From CAZAQK01 sp964535825 (GTDB taxonomy: Bacteria > Pseudomonadota > Alphaproteobacteria > Rickettsiales > SXRF01): DNA of 64,000 nt. The position numbers were made by a program, and so were the translations under genes. Of the stretch, positions 17,300 to 25,892 are shown piece by piece (within the stretch, counting starts at the first letter, position 1; each line of letters starts with the position of its first letter). The notes under the pieces were generated by a model. The model was not told the origin of the DNA and did not search any database. It saw only the letters and a program-made list of their open reading frames with translations. Where the stretch lies: positions 447,849-511,848 of the forward strand of contig CAZHUC010000001.1 in assembly GCA_964535825.1 (NCBI GenBank). Direction: 5' to 3'.

Positions 17300-19700
17300 A
17301 TTTTTCTTTCTCCAATTTTACTTTTTCCTGAAATAATGGCATCCACGCTTCAGGTGCATCCCCTACTTTCTCGCGGATCTCATCAAGAATTACGATGGTC
17401 TCCGCCCTTGCCGAGAGAATATTCACCACATCTTCCATACCACTCAGGTCAATGCGTGCGATCACCACGTCCTTACCCTGTTTTACAAGGAAATAACGAC
17501 TTCCCGGATCGGTTGTTTTTAGCAGGTTGAATTCCCTGTCAGTGACCATGAATGCTTTTTTATATGCATCGGTCGCTTTGGGATTCGGCAGGAATATCTG
17601 CGTTGCGGTCTGTTGGATCAGTGTTTCAGAGATAGCGCTGTTCGAAGCATCTTCAACGCTTTGTGTAGCGAATACTACCATCCCGTTCAGCTTACGCAGT
17701 GTCTTTAGCCAGTCACGGATACGGCCAGCAAATATCTTGTTATCGATAAGCGCCCACGCCTCATCGAGTACGATAATGGTAGGTGTGCCATCCAGTGAAA
17801 GCGAGATGCGGTGGAATAAATAAAGCAGTGTTGGCGCAAGGCTCACACGTTCACGCAACACCTCGCCCATTTCGAAACCGAACGCGTTACCGATCGAGAA
17901 ATCAACCACGTCTGTTTCGTTATCAAATAATCCGGAATACGGCCCGCCACTGTGCCACATTTTCAGGCGACCTGCGATAGTACCCGGTCCTTCCATACCA
18001 AGGAATGCCGCAATATTTCTGAGCACCCTATCCTTTTTTGCCAGCTTATAGTTACCTGCTACAGCCTCATTCAGCCTGTCCATATCATCGGCGGTGAATG
18101 GTTCATCGTGCACAGTAACAAGCGTGTGCAGCCACTCGGCAATGAATGTGCGATTCTCGGGAGTATCCGGGAGTTGTAATGGATTGAAGTTACATTTCTT
18201 GCCCGGTTCGATGATGGTGTACTTGCCCGAAATAGCACGGATAAATATTTCAGCACCGCGGTCTTTATCAAAGAAGAAGATACGGCAATTAAATTTTTGT
18301 GCTTGTGCGCATAGGAAATTTAGCAATACCGTTTTACCTGCACCGGTCGGCCCGATGATGGTGGTATGCCCCACGTCTCGCGCATGGAAATTAAAGAAGT
18401 ATGGCGTGCCGGATGAAGTATCAAATACGGTTACCGCATCACCCCAATGATTATTGGCGATCTTACCTGTAGGGTAATTGTGCATACTGGCAAAGCCAGC
18501 AAGATTCATGGTGCTGATGTCTGAACCGCGTGCGATACAATCGAAATTCGCAGGAAGCTGTGCCCAATATGCAGGCTCCATCACGAATTTCTCACGCACC
18601 GGGTTGATACCAAGATTTACAAGCTCAGCGATAGCGAGTGATAATACTTTTTCAAGCTCTGGCAGGCTTTCTTCATAGCACATCACCGTCATATGGTGTG
18701 GGCCGAAAGCAACGTGACCACTCATCGCCATATCAAGCGCGTCTGAAATTTCAGCGATCTGCGAGATCGCCGCATCTTCCGCCGCCATCATTCGACGCTG
18801 ACGGATCTGCATGCGGTTGATGTTCACGCTGCGGTTATGGAATGTGTATGACTGGGAAATAATGAATTCAAACGGTAGCTGTAAGAAACCGTCCAGCAAA
18901 CCAGCCGCCGTTGCTGGCGCGTATTCCTTGATACTGATGATGCCACCGAAACGTTTTTTGGGCGCACCAGAAACTTCCACAGCGCGATCACCAAAATACA
19001 GACGATGTACAGGCAGCGCCTCACTGATCCTCTCAGTACTAAATCGCATGGGCTGCGTGAATCCGCAATTGACCAGCTTGCTTAAGAACTCCATTGGTTC
19101 CGAGAATGTCCCGTGTTCGGTTTCATAGGTGGTGAGCAAACGCGCACCATAATCTTTCATGGTGGCAACCAGACGACTTACCGCCTCGGCAAGTTCCTTG
19201 TAGGAATCACGCATCGACTCAATGTTGTTCGCCTTACTGCTGACATCGGACGCCTTCTTCATAAAATGATGCACTTTAGCAGCGCCTTTAGTGTCAGGCT
19301 TGCGAATGACCGTGATGTAAAGTTCGTTTACATACGAGTCTTTTGAGTGATGCTTCTCACGCCATTGTTTATCCAGATAGGCCGGGAAGCCGGGAGGTTG
19401 ACGGCCACCGGGATAGGCGCTCTGCCTGCGACGAATGGTATGAAACCATACTGCGTATGTACCGTCTGCCATACTTTTTAGCAGCGAGTTACGCACCATT
19501 TTTTTCATATCAACGTCTTCGTCGTCGGCAGTCTCGAACGAGAAACCTTCCAGTTTTATGATCTGGAGAAATTCTTTTTTGTGCGTGATGATGGTCTCGC
19601 GATCCCAGTGATATTCATACGGAATGAACATCGAGGTAGGCACTTCCAGCCTTGCATAGCCTGCTTTTTTAGTTTTACGACGCTGGGGCATTAATTTCAT
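17274..19700 (-). CDS. virB4: T4SS ATPase VirB4
   Basis: Energises pilus or channel assembly and substrate transfer from the inner membrane. About 808 residues from the chosen start. Walker A is IIGPTGAGKTVLLNF (about 431-445 of the protein), Walker B PTIIVLDEAWALID, followed by the VFATQSVEDASNS glutamine-switch segment, in the usual VirB4/CagE order with the family's N-terminal domain before them. The ATG at 19700, 1 base after the virB3 stop (TGATATG), is preferred over an upstream GTG that would overlap virB3. The order virB3-virB4-virB6 is the conserved core of Rickettsiales and other alphaproteobacterial T4SS. Confidence 0.96.
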   Translation of the reverse strand: MKLMPQRRKTKKAGYARLEVPTSMFIPYEYHWDRETIITHKKEFLQIIKLEGFSFETADDEDVDMKKMVRNSLLKSMADGTYAVWFHTIRRRQSAYPGGRQPPGFPAYLDKQWREKHHSKDSYVNELYITVIRKPDTKGAAKVHHFMKKASDVSSKANNIESMRDSYKELAEAVSRLVATMKDYGARLLTTYETEHGTFSEPMEFLSKLVNCGFTQPMRFSTERISEALPVHRLYFGDRAVEVSGAPKKRFGGIISIKEYAPATAAGLLDGFLQLPFEFIISQSYTFHNRSVNINRMQIRQRRMMAAEDAAISQIAEISDALDMAMSGHVAFGPHHMTVMCYEESLPELEKVLSLAIAELVNLGINPVREKFVMEPAYWAQLPANFDCIARGSDISTMNLAGFASMHNYPTGKIANNHWGDAVTVFDTSSGTPYFFNFHARDVGHTTIIGPTGAGKTVLLNFLCAQAQKFNCRIFFFDKDRGAEIFIRAISGKYTIIEPGKKCNFNPLQLPDTPENRTFIAEWLHTLVTVHDEPFTADDMDRLNEAVAGNYKLAKKDRVLRNIAAFLGMEGPGTIAGRLKMWHSGGPYSGLFDNETDVVDFSIGNAFGFEMGEVLRERVSLAPTLLYLFHRISLSLDGTPTIIVLDEAWALIDNKIFAGRIRDWLKTLRKLNGMVVFATQSVEDASNSAISETLIQQTATQIFLPNPKATDAYKKAFMVTDREFNLLKTTDPGSRYFLVKQGKDVVIARIDLSGMEDVVNILSARAETIVILDEIREKVGDAPEAWMPLFQEKVKLEKEKFASKEGKK

Positions 19701-19701
19701 A

Positions 19702-20001
19702 TCAATACGGATCGTAAGAGTTGGTGTAGCCGTGATAACCACGGTTTATACATTTATAGCCTTTGTTGATCTTGATGATAAATAACTCAATAGCACGCGG
19801 CTCTTTCAAGCAGATGATATAACCGATCAGATGTACCGTTGGTGCAACTACGAGGATCATCACAAAACTTTGCATGTTGATGAACGTAATCATGCTTACC
19901 ACCGCATTGATAACGAAGTACATGTAGCTCACGCCAAGAATCATGGTCGGGCGGGTTAAGCCTTGGAATAACGGGTCAGATTGAAGACGGCCTACAGACA
20001 T
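19702..20001 (-). CDS. virB3: T4SS protein VirB3
   Basis: A 99-residue protein with DPLFQGLTRPTMILGVSY at the N-terminus, the clearest VirB3 signature, followed by two transmembrane segments (about residues 24-38 and 46-64) and the hydrophilic tail (KEPRAIELFIIKINKG). VirB3 is a small inner-membrane partner of VirB4. It is the first gene of the cluster, with AAGG before the ATG and a 186-base gap to the divergent dadA that carries the likely promoter. In Ehrlichia and Anaplasma sodB precedes virB3; here it does not (sodB is at 37759). Confidence 0.93.
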   Translation of the reverse strand: MSVGRLQSDPLFQGLTRPTMILGVSYMYFVINAVVSMITFINMQSFVMILVVAPTVHLIGYIICLKEPRAIELFIIKINKGYKCINRGYHGYTNSYDPY

Positions 20002-20078
20002 GCTTTACCTTGGTTTATTCATCGTTTTTACAATAGGTTGCTTAAGAAAAAGTGAATTTTTCCTATTGGTACGCATTT

Positions 20079-20108
20079 ATCATAGCACAGTATTATTGCA
20101 GTTTTGTT
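20079..20108 (-). promoter_or_regulatory. Promoter-like repeat upstream of virB3
   Basis: Positions 20086-20108 form the second copy of the 23-bp element also found at 14391-14413 (21 identities). It ends in TGTGCTATGAT, which fits an extended -10 promoter (hexamer at 20079-20084) and needs no good -35 box. The start site would lie near 20072, leaving a leader of about 70 bases to the virB3 ATG. Confidence 0.6.
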
Positions 20109-20187
20109 TCAATGGTGTTTCTTGTAAACAACTATGTAACTATATTTGGCTACAATAGCCGCGTCATTAACTAACATATTGTATTAT

Positions 20188-21432
20188 ATGAATATTGCTG
20201 TTTTGGGGTCTGGATTGCTAGGGGTAACCACCGCCTATGAGCTAGCCAGACGAGGGTTTGACGTCACTGTTATTGACAGAAGGTCCTCCAGCGCCTCCGA
20301 ATGCAGCTATGCCAATGGTGGCCAGCTTTCCTACAGCACCGCAGAGCCATGGGCTACCCCCGGCGTTCTGAAAAAACTGCCAAAATGGCTGGTACATCCG
20401 GATGCACCGCTGGTTTTCCGGCTTCGCGCAGATATTGATATGGTGAAATGGGGGCTGCGTTTCCTGCGTAACTGCACCGTTGATCGTATGCAGACGAATA
20501 CAATAAATCTCCTGCGTCTTGGCTTATATAGCCGGCTTGAAATGCACCGTATCGAACAAGAGACCGGCATTGCGTTTGATTACGCAAAGCAAGGCATTCT
20601 GCAGCTTTACAGCACAGATGCAGATTTCAATGATGCAAAAGTGCAGATGGATTTTCAGGCAAAGTTCGGATGCGAACAGAAAGTGCTGACTCGCGAAGAA
20701 TGCATTGCGGTTGAGCCAGCGCTTGCACATACATCACGCACGATCGCAGGTGGTATCCATGCTATCACCGATGAAGTTGGCGATGCGCATATTTATTGTA
20801 ACCGTTTGGCAGAATACATTGCAGCCAAATTCAATGTGAAATTCATGTATGAGACGAAGGTCAAAGCCATTATCACCGAACAAAGCCGAGTGATCGGGAT
20901 CAAAACTGATAATGGCGAGATATTGGCCGATGGTTTTGTCATGGCGATGGGTGTGCACTCTACCTCTTTCCTCAAAAAAATTGGCATTCACATTCCTGTG
21001 TATCCGATGAAAGGCTACAGCCTGACACTGGATGCCAATGATTATTCTCCCCTCACCAGCATTACTGACAACGAATATAAGGTGGTCTACACCCGTATAG
21101 CTGGAAAACTAAGAATTGCCGGCACCGCTGAGTTTGCAGGTTATAATGATAAGCTAAATGAAGCGCGCATCCGCCCGATACTTAAAGCAGCAAAGAGTAT
21201 GCTTCCTAAAGTAGATTGGGAGCAGCCCATGGAAAAATGGGCGTGCCTGCGACCATCAACGCCAAGCGGACTGCCTGTTCTGGGGCGCACACCTTACCAG
21301 AATCTATTCATCAACACAGGCCACGGCACACTAGGTTGGACGCAAGCGGCAGGAAGTGCTTCCATCGTTGCCGATATTATGCAAAATAAAATTCCTGCAA
21401 TTTTATTGAATGGAATGACCCTTGAGCGATAA
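20188..21432 (+). CDS. dadA: D-amino acid dehydrogenase
   Basis: FAD enzyme of the DadA/DAO family that oxidises D-amino acids (mainly D-alanine) to 2-oxo acids, feeding electrons to the respiratory chain. The 414-residue protein begins NIAVLGSGLLGVTTAYELAR, the Rossmann FAD-binding motif, followed by ECSYANGGQLSYSTAEPWA typical of DadA. The C-terminus has RPSTPSGLPVLGRT and NTGHGTLGWTQAAGS. An upstream TTG (20146) is in frame but would put residues before the Rossmann motif that the family lacks; ATG 20188 is preferred. The three plus-strand genes from here to 22980 overlap and look like one operon. Confidence 0.92.
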   Translation: MNIAVLGSGLLGVTTAYELARRGFDVTVIDRRSSSASECSYANGGQLSYSTAEPWATPGVLKKLPKWLVHPDAPLVFRLRADIDMVKWGLRFLRNCTVDRMQTNTINLLRLGLYSRLEMHRIEQETGIAFDYAKQGILQLYSTDADFNDAKVQMDFQAKFGCEQKVLTREECIAVEPALAHTSRTIAGGIHAITDEVGDAHIYCNRLAEYIAAKFNVKFMYETKVKAIITEQSRVIGIKTDNGEILADGFVMAMGVHSTSFLKKIGIHIPVYPMKGYSLTLDANDYSPLTSITDNEYKVVYTRIAGKLRIAGTAEFAGYNDKLNEARIRPILKAAKSMLPKVDWEQPMEKWACLRPSTPSGLPVLGRTPYQNLFINTGHGTLGWTQAAGSASIVADIMQNKIPAILLNGMTLER

Positions 21433-22111
21433 CAGAAAAGATCTTCAGCAATTATATGATGAGTTTGGTTCTTTAGGATCATTCAAAGAAATATTCTATG
21501 ACTGGAATGGTGCGAATGAATGGCTGTTCTTCAAGATAAATAGCTTTCATAGCGAGCTCTATGATCACGTTATGCTTATCCTTTCTCACTTTGGGAAGCA
21601 TGAGCATTTTAAATTTTATTTCTTGCTCGCTGTGATCTATGCACTGGTCAGTACGATTATCAAAAAAGTAAATGGTAGCGTAGCCATTAAACTCCACATT
21701 TGCAGGTGGTTCGGAGCACTGCTGGTGCTAACCGCTGGCTACGCGACGATGGGACTTACCGTAAAATACGCTAAAACTGAATTTGGATTTGAACGGCCAT
21801 ATGAGAAACTCGATAGCAAGGAAGTAGTATGGCTAGAACCGCAGGATAAAGAAAAGGCCACCCAAAGTTTCCCAAGTGGGCATTCGGCATTCATCATGTT
21901 CCTGCTGGTCGCTTTCTGGCCGGTTTTCTCTGATAATATGCGCTGGGTCAGCATGGTGATTGCTATGGGCGTTGGCTGGTCGCGCGTGGCACTTGGTGTA
22001 CACTTCCCTGCCGACGTTATCGGCGGATTCATATTTGGTGCAGGCATTACCTATCTGGTCAGGCTGGTTATCTATAAAAGTCTGGAAAAACTACTAAAGA
22101 TACATTGCTGA
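21422..22111 (+). CDS. PAP2-family membrane phosphatase
   Basis: A 229-residue polytopic protein with the three-part acid-phosphatase signature: KTEFGFERP (motif 1), SFPSGHSAF (motif 2, catalytic His) and SRVALGVHFPADVIGG (motif 3, nucleophile His). Such enzymes dephosphorylate phosphatidic acid, undecaprenyl pyrophosphate or lipid A-type substrates on the outer face of the inner membrane; the substrate cannot be told from sequence. The start is TTG at 21422, overlapping the dadA stop by 11 bases; its stop overlaps the next gene by 1 base. Confidence 0.88.
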   Translation: MSDNRKDLQQLYDEFGSLGSFKEIFYDWNGANEWLFFKINSFHSELYDHVMLILSHFGKHEHFKFYFLLAVIYALVSTIIKKVNGSVAIKLHICRWFGALLVLTAGYATMGLTVKYAKTEFGFERPYEKLDSKEVVWLEPQDKEKATQSFPSGHSAFIMFLLVAFWPVFSDNMRWVSMVIAMGVGWSRVALGVHFPADVIGGFIFGAGITYLVRLVIYKSLEKLLKIHC

Positions 22112-22980
22112 TGCAACCTTCTATCTGCACACTCCACATACCAGAGCGCGCAGACATCTATAAGCCCGCTGCGCTACAAGCACATGAACTTTCATATCTA
22201 CACTGGGGCATGAAAGGCGAAGCAGTATTATGCGTACATGGCCTTACCAGAAATGGGCGTGATTTTGATGATCTTGCAACGGCGCTTGCAGAAAAATATC
22301 AGGTCATTTGCCCGGATATGCCCGGGCGCGGCCTAAGTGAATGGCTGAAAAATCCACTGGATTATAATGTCAGCACATACATTGCCGATATTTTGCATTT
22401 ACTTGATTCACTGGGAATCAAAACTGTGCATTGGGTCGGCACATCCATGGGCGGCATCATTGCGCTGACCATGGCTGCTATGCGCCCCGGCCTTATCAAA
22501 TCCGTGGTTTTGAATGACATCGGTTGCCAGATCCCGGCGGCTGGCCTCAAGCGCATTTTAAGTTATGCTGGCGTGCAGACCAGCTTCCCTACACTGGCTG
22601 ATGCTCAAGCCAATCTGCGCATGATCTGCGAACCATTTGGAATTCCCGATGAAGCACACTGGCAGCATTTGTTCAAGTATAGCTTAGTCCAGAGATCATC
22701 ATGGCAGATGCATTACGACCCTGCGATCGTTACCCCGATGAAAGGCGCTGAACCGGTGGATGTTGTGATGTGGCCATTGTGGGAAGCAGTGAAATCCATT
22801 CCTGTGTTACTGATACGCGGGGAGAGCTCGGATATACTCACCAAAGAGACCGCACTGGCCATGCAAACCACACACCCTAACCTGCAATTACTAGAAATAA
22901 AAAATGCAGGACATGCACCGGCACTCATGACGGAGACAGAGATAAACTCAATAAAGAACTGGCTGACTAAAGTGTGTTAG
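22111..22980 (+). CDS. Alpha/beta hydrolase
   Basis: A 289-residue alpha/beta-hydrolase fold protein. The oxyanion segment is AVLCVHGLTRNGRDFDDL, the nucleophile elbow VGTSMGG carries Ser (about residue 112), an acid lies in PVLLIRGESSDIL and the catalytic His in NAGHAP. This arrangement is common in esterases, lactonases and haloperoxidase-like hydrolases; the substrate is not predictable. ATG 22111 overlaps the preceding stop (TGATG), so it is coupled to the PAP2 gene. The 3' end overlaps a small minus-strand gene by 14 bases. Confidence 0.85.
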   Translation: MQPSICTLHIPERADIYKPAALQAHELSYLHWGMKGEAVLCVHGLTRNGRDFDDLATALAEKYQVICPDMPGRGLSEWLKNPLDYNVSTYIADILHLLDSLGIKTVHWVGTSMGGIIALTMAAMRPGLIKSVVLNDIGCQIPAAGLKRILSYAGVQTSFPTLADAQANLRMICEPFGIPDEAHWQHLFKYSLVQRSSWQMHYDPAIVTPMKGAEPVDVVMWPLWEAVKSIPVLLIRGESSDILTKETALAMQTTHPNLQLLEIKNAGHAPALMTETEINSIKNWLTKVC

Positions 22981-23179
22981 TGCACACGAATTGTTGTGAA
23001 TTATCAACCATGAAGCCGCCGAGGGCTGCAAGTGCGAGTGCAAATACGAGTGTTACTTTTACACGTTCCGGCGTGCCATACATGAAATCAACAAGCAGAT
23101 AGGTCATATTCTTCATGGAAGAAAGCGCCGCGACGAATGGATTGGTCTCACGGATCGCAAGTGCTACAGGACGTCTCAT
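22967..23179 (-). CDS. Small single-span membrane protein of unknown function
   Basis: A 70-residue protein with a basic N-terminus, a conserved-looking amphipathic middle (MKNMTYLLVDFMYGTPER) and one transmembrane helix (about residues 40-57, VTLVFALALAALGGFMV). Family not recognised. AGGAG lies 6 bases before ATG 23179; the upstream ATG 23185 abuts the AGGAG and is less likely. It is downstream of rpsU, but a strong terminator at 23241-23288 separates them, so it probably has its own promoter. Confidence 0.55.
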   Translation of the reverse strand: MRRPVALAIRETNPFVAALSSMKNMTYLLVDFMYGTPERVKVTLVFALALAALGGFMVDNSQQFVCTNTL

Positions 23180-23240
23180 AAGCATCTCCTTCTACCCATT
23201 ATCAGTGGTGATTATAACAGAAATTAGAAAAAAGGTTAAC

Positions 23241-23288
23241 AAAAAACGCACAGAACCTTGGGAGACCCTAAGTTTTGTGCGTTTTTTT
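23241..23288 (-). terminator. Rho-independent terminator after rpsU
   Basis: A long, nearly perfect hairpin: arm AAAAAACGCACAGAAC at 23241-23256 pairs with 23272-23287, and the interior CTTGGG/CCCTAAG extends the stem across an AGA loop. The A-tract on the plus strand gives a U-tract on the rpsU transcript, 18 bases after the rpsU stop. With T-tracts at both ends it could also act on plus-strand transcripts. Confidence 0.88.
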
Positions 23289-23305
23289 GTAACTATCAGC
23301 TGTAA

Positions 23306-23509
23306 TTATTCGTTACGATCTGAATTTTTGCGAGCCAGTTTGCGGGCGCGGCGTTTTGCTTCAGCGGCCTTGCGAACACGGGCTTCTGCCGGTTTTTCGT
23401 AATGACGACGCATCTTCATTTCACGGAAAAGACCCTCACGCTGCATCTTTTTCTTAAGAGCGCGCAGTGCCTGATCAACGTTGTTATCGCGTACAATAAC
23501 TTCGACCAA
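23306..23509 (-). CDS. rpsU: Small ribosomal subunit protein bS21
   Basis: A 67-residue basic protein with VEVIVRDNNVDQALRALKKK, the invariant bS21 opening, then MQREGLFREMKMRRHYEKP and an Arg/Lys/Ala-rich tail. bS21 binds the 30S platform near the anti-Shine-Dalgarno and helps initiation. It uses a TTG start. A very strong purine run (GGAAGGGGG) lies about 10 bases upstream. It stands as a monocistronic gene closed by the terminator at 23241-23288. Confidence 0.95.
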   Translation of the reverse strand: MVEVIVRDNNVDQALRALKKKMQREGLFREMKMRRHYEKPAEARVRKAAEAKRRARKLARKNSDRNE

Positions 23510-23602
23510 AAAAATATACCCCCTTCCGGGCGTTGGAATTCAAAAGGACACACATACTAACAGTGGGCATCGACACTGTCAAAGCAATAATCGAGAATTT
23601 TA

Positions 23603-25891
23603 TCAAAGAGTTATGCTTATATCCTGCACTTTATGGCAGGTGCTGTCATGGCATGGCTGATAGCGTAACCTGACAGAAAGTCTGGGTTTTTTAGGTACAT
23701 CACTGCCAAAGGTCACGCGTGCTTTTGCTTCGATCTCTTCTTCGAATAGACGCATGACTCCCCTCACCACCGGCTTTGGATAAACAACCTCAACTTTTTC
23801 AATAGCATCGCCCTGAATATCCAGCTGGGTTGGAATAAGATTAGGTTCACTTAGTTCATTTGCATTAATGTGCCAGCCCGCCTCGATACGAATTTTCACC
23901 GGAATTTCAATGGTCGCCCCTGCAGTGATTTGCTCAGGAGGTCTTGCAGCCTGCATGAACACCACACCATCCGGCGCAGCCATGTCCAGTGATGAGCTAT
24001 TATCGGTATAATCCACAAAGGCTGCGGATCTTTTCTTGCCACCATTTACCATGCTATCCAAGCGTAATGCACCTGCCAGCATGGTGGCGTATTCAAGCAT
24101 GATACGGTCATTCCCATTCAGGAAGTATTCGCTGAGTGATTGCGCCTGCTGTAAGTAAGTATCTTTCTTTGTGATGCCATAAAGTTGAATAAGATTATGT
24201 AGCATCACGGCATTGGCATTAGGCAGCGTTGCATCATCGCCATTTTTTATCCTGAATATCAGGCGGTCGTTCAGTTGTGTGTAGAAATAGCCTTGTGATG
24301 AACCATCAAAGAACAGTTCATGCGCCCGGCTCATCAACGCTTCGATACTATTTAGCAGGTCAGGCTTGTTTTCGGCATGCCACAGCATGATAAGCCCTTC
24401 GATCAGGTACGCATAATCTTCCAGCGTTGCGGTGAGACTGCTTTTCTTGTCGATGATTCGCTTAAGCACACCATTATTATCAAACCCGTTCTCCAGAATG
24501 TAATTGGCAGCTTTGCTTGCTATCTCGATATATCTTGGTGCGTTGAAGGCAATAGCTGCACGCGCATAGGCCGCTATCATCAGCCCATTCCAGCTGGTGA
24601 TAATCTTATCATCAAGATGTGGTGCTTTGCGCTGGTTACGGTGCGCCAGCAATTTGTTCATCACTTGCGCAGAAAGTGCCGCCAGCTCGGCATACGGTTT
24701 GCCGAATTCACGCGCGGCAATATCCAGCGGCTTGCGTGCAATGATCACTTTGCCATCAGTGTGTTTGTGGCCCGGGAATGCGGGTATATCGGCTAGTGCA
24801 TAGAAACTAATGAAGAATTGTGATTCCTCAGGGCTGAGTATTGTTTGCAGCTCTTCTGGTGTCCATGCGTAATACGCGCCTTCGACCTGATCGGTCTCTG
24901 CATCGATGGCGGCATAGAATGCACCTTTGCCGTCACGCAGCGGACCTGCGGTGAAATCGAGGATACTTTTGGCAATATCTGCGAAATAGGCGCTGTCGGA
25001 ATGCATTGCGGTGCGCGTGTAAAGATTCGCAAGCATGGCCTGATTATAAAGCATCTTCTCGAAATGCGGCACATACCACTCTTTATCTACTGCATAGCGA
25101 TGAAAGCCACAGCCAACATGGTCGTAGATACCGCCCGCTGCCATTTTAGCGAGTGATTTCGTAACCAACGCGAGAGACTGCACAGAATTGGTGTACTCGT
25201 AATGATCGAGCAGGAAATTCAGGTAGCATTCATTAGGAAATTTGGGTGCCTGGAAAAACCCGCCTGCACGCGCATCATGATGTTCTTTCAATGTATTGAA
25301 CAACTGTGCAGCCATCTCGGCAGGCTTGAATTCATTTGCCATTTGTGGTGTTGGAAATGTCAGGAATGGCTTTAATGCTTCTGTGATCTCATCTGCTTTT
25401 TTGCGGACTTCCTGTTCCTGTGTCATCCATGAATAATTGATCCACTCCAGCAAACGTGGGAAAGCTGGCTTGCCGTAAGATTCATCGGCTGCATATGTGC
25501 CGCCGGCATAGAATGGCTTCAGGTCTGGTGTGAGGAAAACGTTATTTGGCCAACCGCCCTCATGCGTCATCAACTGGCGAGCCACCATATATATCTCATC
25601 CAGTTCCGGGTGCTCTTCCCTATCAACTTTGATGTTGATGAAGAACTTGTTCATGTGTGAAGCGATGGAAAGATTCTCGAACACTTCCCGCTCCATCACA
25701 TGACACCAGTAACAGGTGGAGTAACCTATAGAGAGCAGGATAGGCTTATTCTCGACGAATGCCCTGTCTATCGCCTCTTTACTCCACGGATGCCAGAATA
25801 CCGGATTATGCGCATGCTGGCGCAGGTATGGACTTGTAGAGTTTATCAGCGGATTGCTGAATTGCGGATTGCGTTCGACAGGTTTGATCAC
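23603..25891 (-). CDS. YyaL/DUF255 thioredoxin-domain protein with DsbD-alpha-like C-terminus
   Basis: 762 residues. The N-terminal part (about 1-180) is the DUF255/spermatogenesis-associated protein 20 thioredoxin fold, with SPYLRQHAHNPVFWHPW and the CYWCHVMERE active site. The middle (about 190-610) is an (alpha/alpha)6 barrel resembling N-acylglucosamine 2-epimerase, with HVGCGFHRYAVD and PHFEKMLYNQA. The last about 115 residues do not belong to the usual family: EIPVKIRIEAGWHINANE and a Cys pair in RYQPCHDSTCHKV resemble the periplasmic alpha domain of DsbD. Function of the family is unknown. The GTG start lies 1 base after the Nudix stop, so the two form an operon. No signal peptide is seen. 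Confidence 0.85.
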   Translation of the reverse strand: MIKPVERNPQFSNPLINSTSPYLRQHAHNPVFWHPWSKEAIDRAFVENKPILLSIGYSTCYWCHVMEREVFENLSIASHMNKFFINIKVDREEHPELDEIYMVARQLMTHEGGWPNNVFLTPDLKPFYAGGTYAADESYGKPAFPRLLEWINYSWMTQEQEVRKKADEITEALKPFLTFPTPQMANEFKPAEMAAQLFNTLKEHHDARAGGFFQAPKFPNECYLNFLLDHYEYTNSVQSLALVTKSLAKMAAGGIYDHVGCGFHRYAVDKEWYVPHFEKMLYNQAMLANLYTRTAMHSDSAYFADIAKSILDFTAGPLRDGKGAFYAAIDAETDQVEGAYYAWTPEELQTILSPEESQFFISFYALADIPAFPGHKHTDGKVIIARKPLDIAAREFGKPYAELAALSAQVMNKLLAHRNQRKAPHLDDKIITSWNGLMIAAYARAAIAFNAPRYIEIASKAANYILENGFDNNGVLKRIIDKKSSLTATLEDYAYLIEGLIMLWHAENKPDLLNSIEALMSRAHELFFDGSSQGYFYTQLNDRLIFRIKNGDDATLPNANAVMLHNLIQLYGITKKDTYLQQAQSLSEYFLNGNDRIMLEYATMLAGALRLDSMVNGGKKRSAAFVDYTDNSSSLDMAAPDGVVFMQAARPPEQITAGATIEIPVKIRIEAGWHINANELSEPNLIPTQLDIQGDAIEKVEVVYPKPVVRGVMRLFEEEIEAKARVTFGSDVPKKPRLSVRLRYQPCHDSTCHKVQDISITL

Positions 25892-25892
25892 A

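Noticed and set aside
20002..20187. sodB-virB3 linkage as in Ehrlichia/Anaplasma
   Set aside because: The gene upstream of virB3 is dadA, divergent; the sodB gene of this window is 17 kb away.
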